Positions 6,778 to 15,277 of a stretch of 23,454 nt of DNA are shown piece after piece. Under the pieces are notes generated by a model. That model was not told the DNA's origin and ran no database searches. It saw only the letters and a list, made by a program, of their open reading frames with translations. The DNA is taken from the NCBI GenBank assembly GCA_900553755.1, contig USEX01000021.1, positions 1 to 23,454 on the forward strand, in the 5' to 3' direction. Made by a program: the position numbers and the translations under genes. Source of the DNA: an uncultured Clostridium sp. (GTDB lineage: Bacteria; Bacillota; Clostridia; TANB77; CAG-508). Numbering within the stretch: position 1 is the first letter of the stretch; every line of letters begins with the position of its first letter.

Positions 6778-8862
6778 ATGGGAAAAATAGTTTTATTAGA
6801 TGATTCAACAATAAATAAAATTGCAGCTGGTGAAGTTATTGAAAGACCTGCTTCAGTAGTTAAAGAAATTGTAGAAAACTCAATTGATGCAGGGGCTAAT
6901 AATATAACAGTTGAAATAAGAAACGGTGGAATATCATACATAAGAGTTACCGATAATGGTAAAGGAATTATGCAAGATGATATGGAAATAGCTTTTGAAA
7001 GGCATGCAACAAGCAAAATAAGAAGTGCCGATGACTTAGAAGATGTAAAGTCAATGGGGTTTAGAGGAGAGGCTTTAGCAAGTATTGCAGAAATTGCAAA
7101 AGTAGAGCTTATATCAAAAACGACTCAAAGTGATAATGGATATAGAGTATTAATTGAAGGGGGAAAAGTTTTAGAATCAAGCGAGTACGGATGCCCAAAT
7201 GGAACAACAATTACCATAGAAAACTTATTCTTTAACACTCCAGTTCGATACAAATTCTTGAAAAAAGATTTTACAGAATCTGGATATATAGAAGATGTTA
7301 TAACAAGAATAGCACTAGTTCATCCGGAAATAGCAATAAGATTAGTAAACACAGGAAAAACAATAGTACAAACATCTGGAAATGGTGATTTGAAATCAGT
7401 AATTTACAATATCTATGGAAAAGACATTGCAGAAAATTTAATAAATATAGATTATGAGTATGAAGGAATGAGAGTAAGTGGCGTTATAGGGAAACCAGTA
7501 ATCTCAAGGTCAAATAGAACAAACCAATTATTCTTTGTTAATAAAAGATATGTAAAAGATAAAACTTTATCTGGAGCAGCAGAACAAGGGTTTAAAGGAT
7601 TTATAACTATTGGAAAACATGGATTTTTAATATTAAATATAGACATGGATCCACATTTAGTTGATGTGAATGTGCACCCAGCAAAGTTGGAAGTGCGTTT
7701 TCAAGAAGATAATAAAGTATTTAAAGCTGTGTACCATGCTATAAGAGACGGACTATCTAATGTTGATTTAGTAGCTAATACATCTAGTATAGATGGAATT
7801 GACCATCCTGAAAAAAATAATGAGGAAAAACCAGAAACATTTAATTTTTTAAACAATACTTCATTTAGAGATGCAATAAAACCAATTGAAAGAACTTCTG
7901 AAATAAAATCACAGATTGCTAATAGCGTTGACGAAAAATTCGAAGATGTAATGAGCAGAATTAATAAGATACAAAATATGATAAACATTACAAATAAAGT
8001 GGAACCTAAAACTGAAACTATAGAAACTCAAATACCTGAGGAGAAAATAATAGAAAGCAAAACAGAACCACAAAATAGTGAAATCAATTTAGAAAATACA
8101 AAAAGTGAAAATACTGAGAAAATTGATGAAACTAAATTTATGGACATGTACGAGAAAATGTTTGGCACAGCTGTGAAGAAGAGTGAAGTTAGTGAGAAAG
8201 CAGAAGATGAAGTAAAAGAGTTCCAGCCAATAACTAAAAGCGATAATATTTCTGTTTTTGAAGATAATGCAGAGTATAAACTACAACCAGAATACAAATA
8301 TATAGGAATAGCATTCAATACGTATATAATAATTGAAATAAAGCAAGATTTATATATAATAGATCAGCATGCAGCACACGAAAGAATTATGTATGAAAAA
8401 ATAAAGAAAAATTATTATAATGAAGCAGATAAAGATTCTCAATTGATGTTATTGCCTGATATTATAACTTTAACAAACAAAGAAATGGGAATATATAAAG
8501 ATAATAGAGAAATGTTTAGAAAAGCTGGATTTATGGTTGATGAATTCGGAGAAAATACAATAAAATTAAGCGGTGTACCAACTATCCTGTTAGACTTAGA
8601 AACAAAAGAATTATTTTTAGAAGCACTTGATGAAATAAATACTGTTGCAAGGACTGCAAGAAAAGAAATAGAAGAAAAGTTTATAGCTACTGTAGCGTGT
8701 AAAGCAGCCGTGAAAGCACATATGGTATTGGAAAGACAAGAAGTAGAAGCTCTTTTAAATGAACTTTTAGTTTTACCAAACCCATTTACCTGTCCACATG
8801 GTAGACCTACAGCAATAAGAATGACTAAAAATGATATAGAAAAAAAGTTTTCAAGAAGGTAG
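6778..8862 (+). CDS. mutL: DNA mismatch repair endonuclease MutL
   Basis: Couples mismatch recognition by MutS to strand nicking and excision. The 694 residues show the N-terminal GHKL ATPase: E33-N34 in the ENSIDAGA motif, D59-x-G61 in TDNGKGI, and GFRGEAL at 94-100. A transducer domain runs to about 330, followed by a long E/K/N-rich linker to about 510 and the C-terminal dimerisation/nuclease domain. Nuclease motifs are present: DQHAAHER (529-536), ACKAAVKA (C641) and CPHGRP (C672). This marks it as the nicking type used by bacteria without MutH. ATG 6778 has AAAGGA nine bases upstream. mutS, often adjacent, is not in the window. The next gene begins eight bases after the stop. Confidence 0.97.
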   Translation: MGKIVLLDDSTINKIAAGEVIERPASVVKEIVENSIDAGANNITVEIRNGGISYIRVTDNGKGIMQDDMEIAFERHATSKIRSADDLEDVKSMGFRGEALASIAEIAKVELISKTTQSDNGYRVLIEGGKVLESSEYGCPNGTTITIENLFFNTPVRYKFLKKDFTESGYIEDVITRIALVHPEIAIRLVNTGKTIVQTSGNGDLKSVIYNIYGKDIAENLINIDYEYEGMRVSGVIGKPVISRSNRTNQLFFVNKRYVKDKTLSGAAEQGFKGFITIGKHGFLILNIDMDPHLVDVNVHPAKLEVRFQEDNKVFKAVYHAIRDGLSNVDLVANTSSIDGIDHPEKNNEEKPETFNFLNNTSFRDAIKPIERTSEIKSQIANSVDEKFEDVMSRINKIQNMINITNKVEPKTETIETQIPEEKIIESKTEPQNSEINLENTKSENTEKIDETKFMDMYEKMFGTAVKKSEVSEKAEDEVKEFQPITKSDNISVFEDNAEYKLQPEYKYIGIAFNTYIIIEIKQDLYIIDQHAAHERIMYEKIKKNYYNEADKDSQLMLLPDIITLTNKEMGIYKDNREMFRKAGFMVDEFGENTIKLSGVPTILLDLETKELFLEALDEINTVARTARKEIEEKFIATVACKAAVKAHMVLERQEVEALLNELLVLPNPFTCPHGRPTAIRMTKNDIEKKFSRR

Positions 8863-8870
8863 GATAAGAA

Positions 8871-9398
8871 ATGGATTCAATTATAACATTATTTATAATG
8901 GCAGCAAATGTTATTGCAATATTATTAGTATATTTTTCATTAGAAAAAAATATGAACAAGCAAAAGAAGATTATTACAATAATGGCTTCTATAGGCAGTG
9001 TGTATATAATAACTTTGGTAGTATATCTTTTAAGCTCAATAGGAGTTGAAAAGACATCTGCAGCAGAAACAGTAAGAAATGCGATTATAATGGCTTTTGT
9101 GCCAGTGAATGTAATTTTATTCTTGCCATTTTTAATACGCTCATTTAAAAAAATGCAGAGTAAAATAATTACAATGGATTCTCTTAATAGAAGAGTAATT
9201 GCAGTAGCAATATTGGCAGTGATAGTTTTAATTGCAGAAGGTTCATACTTTAGAAATTACCAAAAGAAATTAAAAGAATTAGAAAGAAATGTGAGCAGCA
9301 ATCAAGAAGCTCAGGCAGAAAATTTAACTAATGAAACAAATGAGCAAGATATAAATGGGGTTAATATAGTAAATGAAGTAATTAATACTTTAGATTAA
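8871..9398 (+). CDS. Membrane protein with four predicted helices, family not recognised
   Basis: 175 residues with four hydrophobic segments (about 3-23, 34-56, 68-90, 108-124) and a polar, N/E-rich tail of about 50 residues. No catalytic motif is visible. AGGA at 8861-8864, overlapping the mutL stop, serves as ribosome binding site, so translation is probably coupled to mutL. It sits between mutL and miaA, which are direct neighbours in many bacteria, so it looks like a lineage-specific insertion in that pair. With both ends predicted on the same side of the membrane, the tail is probably cytosolic. No function can be assigned. Confidence 0.8.
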   Translation: MDSIITLFIMAANVIAILLVYFSLEKNMNKQKKIITIMASIGSVYIITLVVYLLSSIGVEKTSAAETVRNAIIMAFVPVNVILFLPFLIRSFKKMQSKIITMDSLNRRVIAVAILAVIVLIAEGSYFRNYQKKLKELERNVSSNQEAQAENLTNETNEQDINGVNIVNEVINTLD

Positions 9399-9417
9399 TT
9401 GCTAGGAGGTGAGATAT

Positions 9418-10344
9418 GTGAAAGAGGTAATTGTAATATGCGGTCCTACAGCAAGTGGAAAAACAGCACTATCAATAGAACTTGCAAAACAAATTAATGG
9501 CGAAATTGTATCAGCAGATTCAATGCAAATTTATGATGAGATGGATATAGGTACTGCAAAGCCAACAGAAGCGGAAATGCAAGGCATTAAACATTACCTA
9601 ATTGGAGGAATCTCTCCTACAACTAGATATAGCGTGTCTCAATACAAAAAAGACGCAGAAGGTGCAATTGCAGAAATAATTAGTAAGGGTAAAACTCCAA
9701 TAATTGTTGGGGGAACTGGATTATACGTAAATTCTTTAATATATGGAATTGAATATCCAGAAATTGAAACAGACTTAGAATATAGAAAACTATTAGAAGA
9801 AAGAGAAAGTAAAGAAGGTCTGGAGCAACTATATAATGAAGCATGTAAAATTGATAAAGAAGCAATGGAAAAAATAAGCTGTAATGATAAGAAAAGAATA
9901 ATGAGAGTTTTGGAAATATATAAGGCAACTGGAAAAACAAAAACACAGTTAGAAGTAGAGTCAAAGATTAAAGGACCTAAATATAATTATACGGTATTTG
10001 CAATAAATATAGAGAGACCTAAGCTATATGAAAGAATAAATAAAAGAGTAGATATAATGATAGACTCTGGTCTTATAGAGGAAGTGCAAGATTTATACAA
10101 TAAATATGGAGAAAATATGCTTACTTCTTTGCAGGCAATAGGGTATAAGGAAGTAATACAATTTTTGAAAAAAGAAATTACGAAAGAGGAAATGATAGAT
10201 AAAATAAAGATGGAAACAAGAAGATATGCTAAAAGGCAAATAACATGGTTTAAAAAGATAGATAATATTAGGTGGATTAACGGTTTAGACAGTATACAAA
10301 ATAATATAGAAATTATTTTGGAGGGCAGAAAAAATGGAAAATGA
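9418..10344 (+). CDS. miaA: tRNA dimethylallyltransferase MiaA
   Basis: Transfers a dimethylallyl group to N6 of A37 in tRNAs reading UNN codons, giving i6A37. GTG 9418 is chosen because AGGAGG (9404-9409) lies eight bases before it; an upstream in-frame GTG at 9409 overlaps that site and cannot be the start. The 308-residue product has the P-loop GPTASGKT (9-16), the substrate motif DSMQIYDEMDIGTAKP, GGTGLY near residue 98, and the C-terminal QAIGYKE segment. Length is normal. It overlaps the next gene by 11 bases. With mtaB in the same window, two A37-modifying enzymes are encoded here. Confidence 0.96.
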   Translation: MKEVIVICGPTASGKTALSIELAKQINGEIVSADSMQIYDEMDIGTAKPTEAEMQGIKHYLIGGISPTTRYSVSQYKKDAEGAIAEIISKGKTPIIVGGTGLYVNSLIYGIEYPEIETDLEYRKLLEERESKEGLEQLYNEACKIDKEAMEKISCNDKKRIMRVLEIYKATGKTKTQLEVESKIKGPKYNYTVFAINIERPKLYERINKRVDIMIDSGLIEEVQDLYNKYGENMLTSLQAIGYKEVIQFLKKEITKEEMIDKIKMETRRYAKRQITWFKKIDNIRWINGLDSIQNNIEIILEGRKNGK

Positions 10345-11584
10345 CAATACCGTAAAAAGCAAGAAAACAAAAAAGATAATAATAGGAATAATAGTAGCAA
10401 TTACAATTATTTATGGTATATTTATGGTGTATAAACTTATAAAGAACCCAAGCAATACTTTTATAGTAGAAAATGGAACAATCTCAGAAGAAGAAACAGT
10501 AAGCGGCTATATTATTAGAGATGAAGAGGTAATAGAAGAAAAAAATAAAAAGACAATAATAAAAATAAAAGAAGAAGGCCAAAGAGTGGCAAAAGGAGAC
10601 TCTGTTTTTAGATATTATTCTGAAAAAGAAGGAGAATTAGAAAGCAAAATATCAGAGCTAGATGGCAAAATACAGGCAGTTTTAGAAAACGAAGAAAATC
10701 TTCTTCCGAATGATAAAAAATTATTGGAAAGCCAAATAGAAAACGAACTGGATAAAGTAAATGGACAAAACGAAATATCAAAATTATCCGAATACAAGAA
10801 AACAATAAGCTCTTATATAACCAAAAAGGCAAAAATAATTGGAGAAAACAGCCCATCAGGTTCGTATTTAAAAGGCTTAATTGAAGAGAGAACATCATAT
10901 GAAGAAAAATTAAAACAAGAATCCGAATATATTACTGCTCCAAGTGCTGGAATGGTTTCGTATAAAATAGATGGACTAGAAAAGGTATTAACTACCGATA
11001 ATTTAAATACATTTAATAAGCAATTTTTGCAGGATTTAGATTTAAAAGTTGGAAAAGCCATAGCCAGCAGTGATGTGACTGCAAAAATAGTAAATAATTA
11101 TAACAATTACATTGTATTTAATTCTAATAGTCAGGAAGCAAAAAATGCAAAGGTTAATGACAAAGTAAATATAAAAGTACAAAATGACGAAGCAATAGTG
11201 GCGAAAATACAAAACATAATAGAAGAAGACGATGGCAGTAGAACGATAACTATTTCAGTAGAGAAAAATATAGAAGAATTGCTTTCTTATAGAAAAATTT
11301 CACTTGATATTATATGGTGGAGTGCAAGTGGGTATAGGGTGCCAAACTCTGCAATTAAGGAAATTAATAATGTTACATATGTTGTAAGAAATAGAAATGG
11401 ATACTTAAATAAAATGGCGGTTAAAGTATTAAAACAGGGAGAAGATTATTCTATAGTGGATACATGTTCAAGAGATGAACTATTAAATCTTGGATTGTCA
11501 TCAAGAGAAATTTCAGATTTAAAAACTTTAACACTATATGATGAAATTTTATTGAATCCAAAAGATGAACAACTATTACAATAG
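10334..11584 (+). CDS. HlyD-like membrane-fusion/adaptor protein
   Basis: 416 residues: a basic start, one membrane helix (about 15-35), a lipoyl-like half-motif (about 55-100, GYIIRDEEV to VAKGDSVF), a coiled-coil hairpin (about 100-205), the second lipoyl half (ITAPSAGMVSYKIDG, about 208) and a C-terminal beta-rich domain. This is the layout of HlyD/RND-type adaptor proteins. No partner transporter is next to it. ATG 10334 lies inside the end of miaA, with GGAGGG at 10320-10325, so translation is coupled. In many Clostridia an HlyD-like gene precedes the sepF-divIVA region, as here. A role in envelope assembly linked to division is plausible but unproven. Confidence 0.8.
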   Translation: MENDNTVKSKKTKKIIIGIIVAITIIYGIFMVYKLIKNPSNTFIVENGTISEEETVSGYIIRDEEVIEEKNKKTIIKIKEEGQRVAKGDSVFRYYSEKEGELESKISELDGKIQAVLENEENLLPNDKKLLESQIENELDKVNGQNEISKLSEYKKTISSYITKKAKIIGENSPSGSYLKGLIEERTSYEEKLKQESEYITAPSAGMVSYKIDGLEKVLTTDNLNTFNKQFLQDLDLKVGKAIASSDVTAKIVNNYNNYIVFNSNSQEAKNAKVNDKVNIKVQNDEAIVAKIQNIIEEDDGSRTITISVEKNIEELLSYRKISLDIIWWSASGYRVPNSAIKEINNVTYVVRNRNGYLNKMAVKVLKQGEDYSIVDTCSRDELLNLGLSSREISDLKTLTLYDEILLNPKDEQLLQ

Positions 11585-11627
11585 TGTTACAAAAAAATTA
11601 AAATAAAATTACATTGCACAAAAAAGC

Positions 11628-11656
11628 TTGACATTATAGATAAAAAGATAGATACT
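11628..11656 (+). promoter_or_regulatory. Probable promoter of sepF-divIVA
   Basis: Perfect TTGACA at 11628-11633, 17 bases, then GATACT at 11651-11656. The sepF AGGAGG site (11695-11700) follows. Confidence 0.5.
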
Positions 11657-11707
11657 ATAGCTAATCGATTTAAAAATACTGGATGAAAGATTTTAGGAGG
11701 TAAAAGG

Positions 11708-12169
11708 ATGTCAGGAGCTATAATGAATAAAATTTGGGGAGCATTTGGAATGGAACCAGAGGAAAACGATGAAGATATAGATGTAGCTGAAGATTACGAA
11801 GAAGAAGATGGTGAAAAAGAAAACAAGCTTTGGGGAAGAAAGAAAGTTGTAAGTATGCCTCAATCACAACAAATAAAAATGGTTATATCACAACCTACTA
11901 CTTTTGACCAAGCTGAAGATATATGCGACTTGTTAAAAGAAAAACAATCTGTAATAGTTAACTTGGAATATGTAAACAAAGATGTTGCAAGACGTATTAT
12001 AGATGTTGTTAGTGGAGCAGTACATGCTTTAGATGGACATATACAAAAAGTTTCAAACTCAATATTCTTAATTGCACCATATAACTACGAAATCACAAAC
12101 GAAATGGCAAGAGAAGAAATAAAAAATAAACTATCTGTATCATGGCTAAAAAATTCAGCAAATAATTAG
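11708..12169 (+). CDS. sepF: Cell division protein SepF
   Basis: Binds the FtsZ C-terminus and tethers Z-ring filaments to the membrane. The 153 residues show the family plan: an amphipathic N-terminal helix (about 1-14, SGAIMNKIWGAFGM), a very acidic linker (about 16-40, rich in E and D), and the compact SepF core (about 55-145), including QAEDICDLLKEKQSVIVNLE and RRIIDVVSGAVHALDG. AGGAGG lies seven bases before ATG 11708. The gene for the YggS/YlmE-like protein that usually precedes sepF is absent. Confidence 0.94.
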   Translation: MSGAIMNKIWGAFGMEPEENDEDIDVAEDYEEEDGEKENKLWGRKKVVSMPQSQQIKMVISQPTTFDQAEDICDLLKEKQSVIVNLEYVNKDVARRIIDVVSGAVHALDGHIQKVSNSIFLIAPYNYEITNEMAREEIKNKLSVSWLKNSANN

Positions 12170-12209
12170 ACTCTTTGACTTATTTTACTTTATAGGAGGA
12201 AATATAGAT

Positions 12210-12659
12210 ATGATTACACCACTAGATATAGAAAACAAAAAGTTTTCAAAGCAAATGATGAATGGATATAGTGTTGACGAAGTAGATGACTTCTTAGACG
12301 AAATAACTGAAGATTATGGAAAACTATATAAAGAAAATAATGCAACAAAAGATACAATTAGAGGGCTAGAGGAAAAGTTAAAGCATTATCAATCAATTGA
12401 ATCAACTTTAAATAATACATTGTTAATGGCTCAATCAGCTGCAGAGGAAGTTAAAAATGTAGCTAAGCAACAAGCTGAACAAATAGTTAGTGAGGCACAA
12501 GTAGAAGCAAGGCAAACACTTTCAGATATAGAGCAACAAATAGCCATAAGAAAAAAAGATTTAGAAGATATGAAAAAGCAATTTGATGTATACAAGGCAA
12601 AGATGGAATCATTGCTTATATCACAATTGGAATTGATAAAAGAGATCAAAGAAGATTAA
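12210..12659 (+). CDS. divIVA: DivIVA-family division/polarity protein
   Basis: Binds curved membrane at septa and poles and recruits division or wall-growth factors. The 149 residues begin with the diagnostic DivIVA head (TPLDIENKKFSKQMMNGYSVDEVDDFLDEI, about 3-32), followed by a long coiled coil (about 35-140) rich in A, E, Q and K. AGGAGG at 12194-12199 precedes ATG 12210 by ten bases. It follows sepF by 40 bases and is closed by a terminator, so sepF-divIVA forms a compact unit. YggT and YlmH, commonly between these two genes, are missing. Confidence 0.94.
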   Translation: MITPLDIENKKFSKQMMNGYSVDEVDDFLDEITEDYGKLYKENNATKDTIRGLEEKLKHYQSIESTLNNTLLMAQSAAEEVKNVAKQQAEQIVSEAQVEARQTLSDIEQQIAIRKKDLEDMKKQFDVYKAKMESLLISQLELIKEIKED

Positions 12660-12664
12660 AATAT

Positions 12665-12701
12665 AGCTTCGGATTAGTAAATAGTCCGGGGCTTATTTTT
12701 T
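12665..12701 (+). terminator. Terminator after divIVA
   Basis: AGCTTCGGA (12665-12673) pairs with TCCGGGGCT (12685-12693), using two G-U pairs, and is followed by a T-rich run (12694-12700). Confidence 0.75.
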
Positions 12702-12708
12702 ACCAATG

Positions 12709-12737
12709 TTGACAATATGTGGATAAAGTGTTATAAA
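12709..12737 (+). promoter_or_regulatory. Upstream promoter of rsmD (P1)
   Basis: TTGACA at 12709-12714, a 17-base spacer and TATAAA at 12732-12737 preceded by TG one base upstream. It begins eight bases after the divIVA terminator and about 130 bases before rsmD. Confidence 0.6.
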
Positions 12738-12803
12738 ATAATTACAAAAGGGCTAAAAATGTTACAGCACTATTAAATGTGTATTACATTTCCCCGTTAG
12801 ATA

Positions 12804-12831
12804 TTGACATATGGAAAAAAAAAGATAAAAT
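12804..12831 (+). promoter_or_regulatory. Proximal promoter of rsmD (P2)
   Basis: TTGACA at 12804-12809, 16 bases, then TAAAAT at 12826-12831. A second, downstream start site for the same operon. Confidence 0.5.
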
Positions 12832-12866
12832 AAATGTATATAGCTTAGAGTGGCTATGGAGGAAAA

Positions 12867-13430
12867 ATGAGAGTAATTAGTGGTACTGCAAGAGGAACAA
12901 TCTTACATTCAATAGATGACCTGAAAACAAGACCAACTTTAGATAGAGTAAAAGAATCTTTATTTAATATAATAAATAATAAAATAGATGAAGATACAGT
13001 TGCATTAGATTTGTTTGCTGGTAGCGGAGCTATAGGAATTGAGTTTTTAAGTAGAGGAGCAAAGAAAGTCTATTTTTGTGAAAAAGAAAGAGACGTTTTA
13101 AGCATTATAAATCAGAATCTATTAAAAACAAGATTAAGTGAAAAAGCCATAGTTATAAACAAAAGTTATGAGAAATGTTTAAAAGAATTAAATGAAAAAA
13201 TAGATATTATATATATAGATCCACCCTACAAAATGGATTTAGCAATAAAAGCTATTGAACTTATAGAAGAATTGGAATTATTAAATGATAATGGAATAAT
13301 TATAGTAGAAACTGATGAAAAAGATAGAGAAATAGAAGAATTTAACACAATTAATTCAAAATATCAGATATATGATATAAGAAAATATGGAAGAGCATAT
13401 TTGATATTTTTAGACGGAAGGGGAAAATAA
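12867..13430 (+). CDS. rsmD: 16S rRNA (guanine966-N2)-methyltransferase RsmD
   Basis: Methylates G966 of 16S rRNA during small-subunit assembly. The 187 residues match the family: the MRVISGTARG start, TRPTLDRVKESLFNII (21-36), the SAM-binding loop DLFAGSGAIGIE (48-59) and the catalytic DPPY (118-121). GGAGG (12858-12862) lies four bases before ATG 12867. Its stop overlaps the next start (TAATG). coaD, frequently the next gene, is not present. Confidence 0.95.
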   Translation: MRVISGTARGTILHSIDDLKTRPTLDRVKESLFNIINNKIDEDTVALDLFAGSGAIGIEFLSRGAKKVYFCEKERDVLSIINQNLLKTRLSEKAIVINKSYEKCLKELNEKIDIIYIDPPYKMDLAIKAIELIEELELLNDNGIIIVETDEKDREIEEFNTINSKYQIYDIRKYGRAYLIFLDGRGK

Positions 13431-13867
13431 TGGAAATATTTACATTATTAGAAACTATAGAAGACATATTAGAAGGTAGCAAAGAAATTCCATTTACGCA
13501 TAAAGCGCTAGTTGACAAAGAGGAATTATTAGAAATTATAAAAGAAATTAGATTAAAATTGCCAGAAGAATTAAAGCAAGCTAAGGTTATAAAAGAAGAA
13601 CATGATAGAATTATAAGCAAGGCTCAAGAAGAGGCAAATGATATAGTTAAAGAAGCAGAGAATAGAATAATTTCAATGATTGATGAGCATGAAATAACTA
13701 AGAAAGCTTATGAGCAAAAAAATAAAATTATAGAAAATGCTAATGATATGGCAAGAGAAATCTCAAATGGTACAAAGGCATATGCTGATAGTGTGCTAGA
13801 GAGTATTCAAGTTGCGCTTGAGGATGCTTTAAAGGTAATAGAAAATAATAGAAAAGAAGTAAAATAA
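13430..13867 (+). CDS. Coiled-coil protein downstream of rsmD, DivIVA/ATP-synthase-b-like
   Basis: 145 residues, mostly charged helix: about 30-60 and 60-110 have the A/E/K/I heptad character of coiled coils (AQEEANDIVKEAENRIISMI), and a shorter helix follows. There is no membrane segment and no catalytic motif. Proteins of this type are often labelled 'ATPase' or DivIVA-like in Clostridia on coiled-coil similarity alone. The start ATG overlaps the rsmD stop by one base, so translation is coupled. The function is unknown; a structural role near division sites is possible given sepF/divIVA upstream, but that is inference. Confidence 0.8.
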   Translation: MEIFTLLETIEDILEGSKEIPFTHKALVDKEELLEIIKEIRLKLPEELKQAKVIKEEHDRIISKAQEEANDIVKEAENRIISMIDEHEITKKAYEQKNKIIENANDMAREISNGTKAYADSVLESIQVALEDALKVIENNRKEVK

Positions 13868-13874
13868 AAGTGGT

Positions 13875-13911
13875 ACACAAATTACTTTGTACAAGTAATT
13901 TGTGTGTTTTT
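13875..13911 (+). terminator. Terminator after the rsmD operon
   Basis: ACACAAATTACT (13875-13886) pairs perfectly with AGTAATTTGTGT (13894-13905) around a seven-base loop, followed by GTTTTT. Confidence 0.88.
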
Positions 13912-13935
13912 AATTAAGTAATAAGAGAGGAAGTA

Positions 13936-15250
13936 ATGGATCGAGAAGAAAAGGCATTAGCCAATAAAAGAAAAAGAAATATGGATTTGTATTCTATTCA
14001 TAGAATGCTAACAGCAGATTTATTGTTTTACTATGCAATAAAATTTATATTTTTAACACAGGTAAAGGGATTAACTGCCAGTGATATAGTTTTAGCAAGC
14101 GCATTTTTCGGCCTTTTTAAAGTGGTGTTTCAAATTCCAACAATAGTGCTAATAGAAAAAGTAGGAAGCAAAAAGAGCATAATAATAAGCGATTTAATGA
14201 TGGCAGTATCTGTTGTTGTTGTTATGTTTTCATTCAATTTTACAATGCTAATAATAGCGAATTTATTGTCTGGGGTTGCTACTGGTATAAGGGAAATAGC
14301 AGAAAATGCTATGCTAAATAAGTCGATTCCAAATGTGGAAGATAAAAGTTCAATTTTTGCCAAAGTAGATTCTAAAGGTTTAAGTAATTTTTACTTAATA
14401 TCTGCGATATCAGCAGTATTATCAGGATTTTTATTTGAATTAAATGGATATATTCCAATGATAATATGTACAATTATTCTATTAATAGCTACAAGGGTTG
14501 CAACATTATTTGAAGAATTAGAAACTAAAAAAGATAAAGAAAAAATAACACGAGAAATAAGAGAAAAATATAGAGTTTATTTTAAAGATATCAGATTAGC
14601 ATTTTCGTTTATATTTAACTCAAGAAGATTAAAGTCATTAATGCTATTTGCGGGTCTTATGTATGGAATTATAATGGTAATGAATACATATGAAATGGGA
14701 TTATTAGAAGAGATAGAAATGTCGGCTGTAAGCGTTGGAGTTGTTTATGCAGCAATGCAGCTAGTTGCAGCTTTTGCTTCAAGGTTTCAATATAAATTGC
14801 ATGATAGATTTAGAAATAAAACACTTAGTATCATGGGTATTTCATATACTGTAGCATGCTTTATATCTGGACTTACTGCAATAATTCGGATTCCCTTATA
14901 GTATTTTGGTCGCAATATTGTTAGTGATGTATACGGTAAGATATATTGGAGCTGGTTCTTATTATGTTTTAATAAAAAAATATATCACCAATTTTACAAA
15001 TGTACAAATGGTTGAAAAAGTTTATTCGGCTTACAGTATAGTAACAGGAATAGGAAATGCATTGATAAGTGCAATAGCATCTGCCATTGTTTCACATTGC
15101 AATTTAATATATTCAACTTTAATTTTTGGAGCGCTTTCAACTTTATCTATGGTGGTATTATTAAAATTTATGAAAACGAGAGTGGGCTTGAGACCGGAAC
15201 AATATAGAACGAAAGATATAAATTATAAAGAATATATAAGTTTAAAATGA
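13936..15250 (+). pseudogene. MFS transporter, interrupted by a frameshift near 14890
   Basis: Two frames together make one major-facilitator protein of about 440 residues. The first runs from ATG 13936 (GAGAGG five bases upstream) to a stop at 14899-14901 and holds about nine membrane helices. The second, in the next frame, is open from 14885 to 15250 and supplies the last helices and a polar tail. The crossover must lie in 14885-14898. Removing one base there gives a smooth helix reading TAIIGFPYSILVAILL. There is no long homopolymer at the site. It may be a real mutation or a sequence error. The loop between the first two helix bundles (about 195-225) is long and charged, as in MFS proteins. 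The substrate is unknown. Confidence 0.82.
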
Positions 15251-15277
15251 AAACCTACAAAAAGGTTTTCATTTTTT
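15246..15277. terminator. Shared terminator between convergent genes
   Basis: AATGAAAACCT (15246-15256) pairs perfectly with AGGTTTTCATT (15263-15273) around ACAAAA, with T's beyond on the plus strand. The stem contains the MFS stop codon (15248-15250) and part of the stop codon of the minus-strand gene (15255-15257). Confidence 0.75.

Noticed and set aside
9409..9417. GTG 9409 as the start of miaA
   Set aside because: It overlaps the AGGAGG site that serves GTG 9418; ribosomes could not use both.
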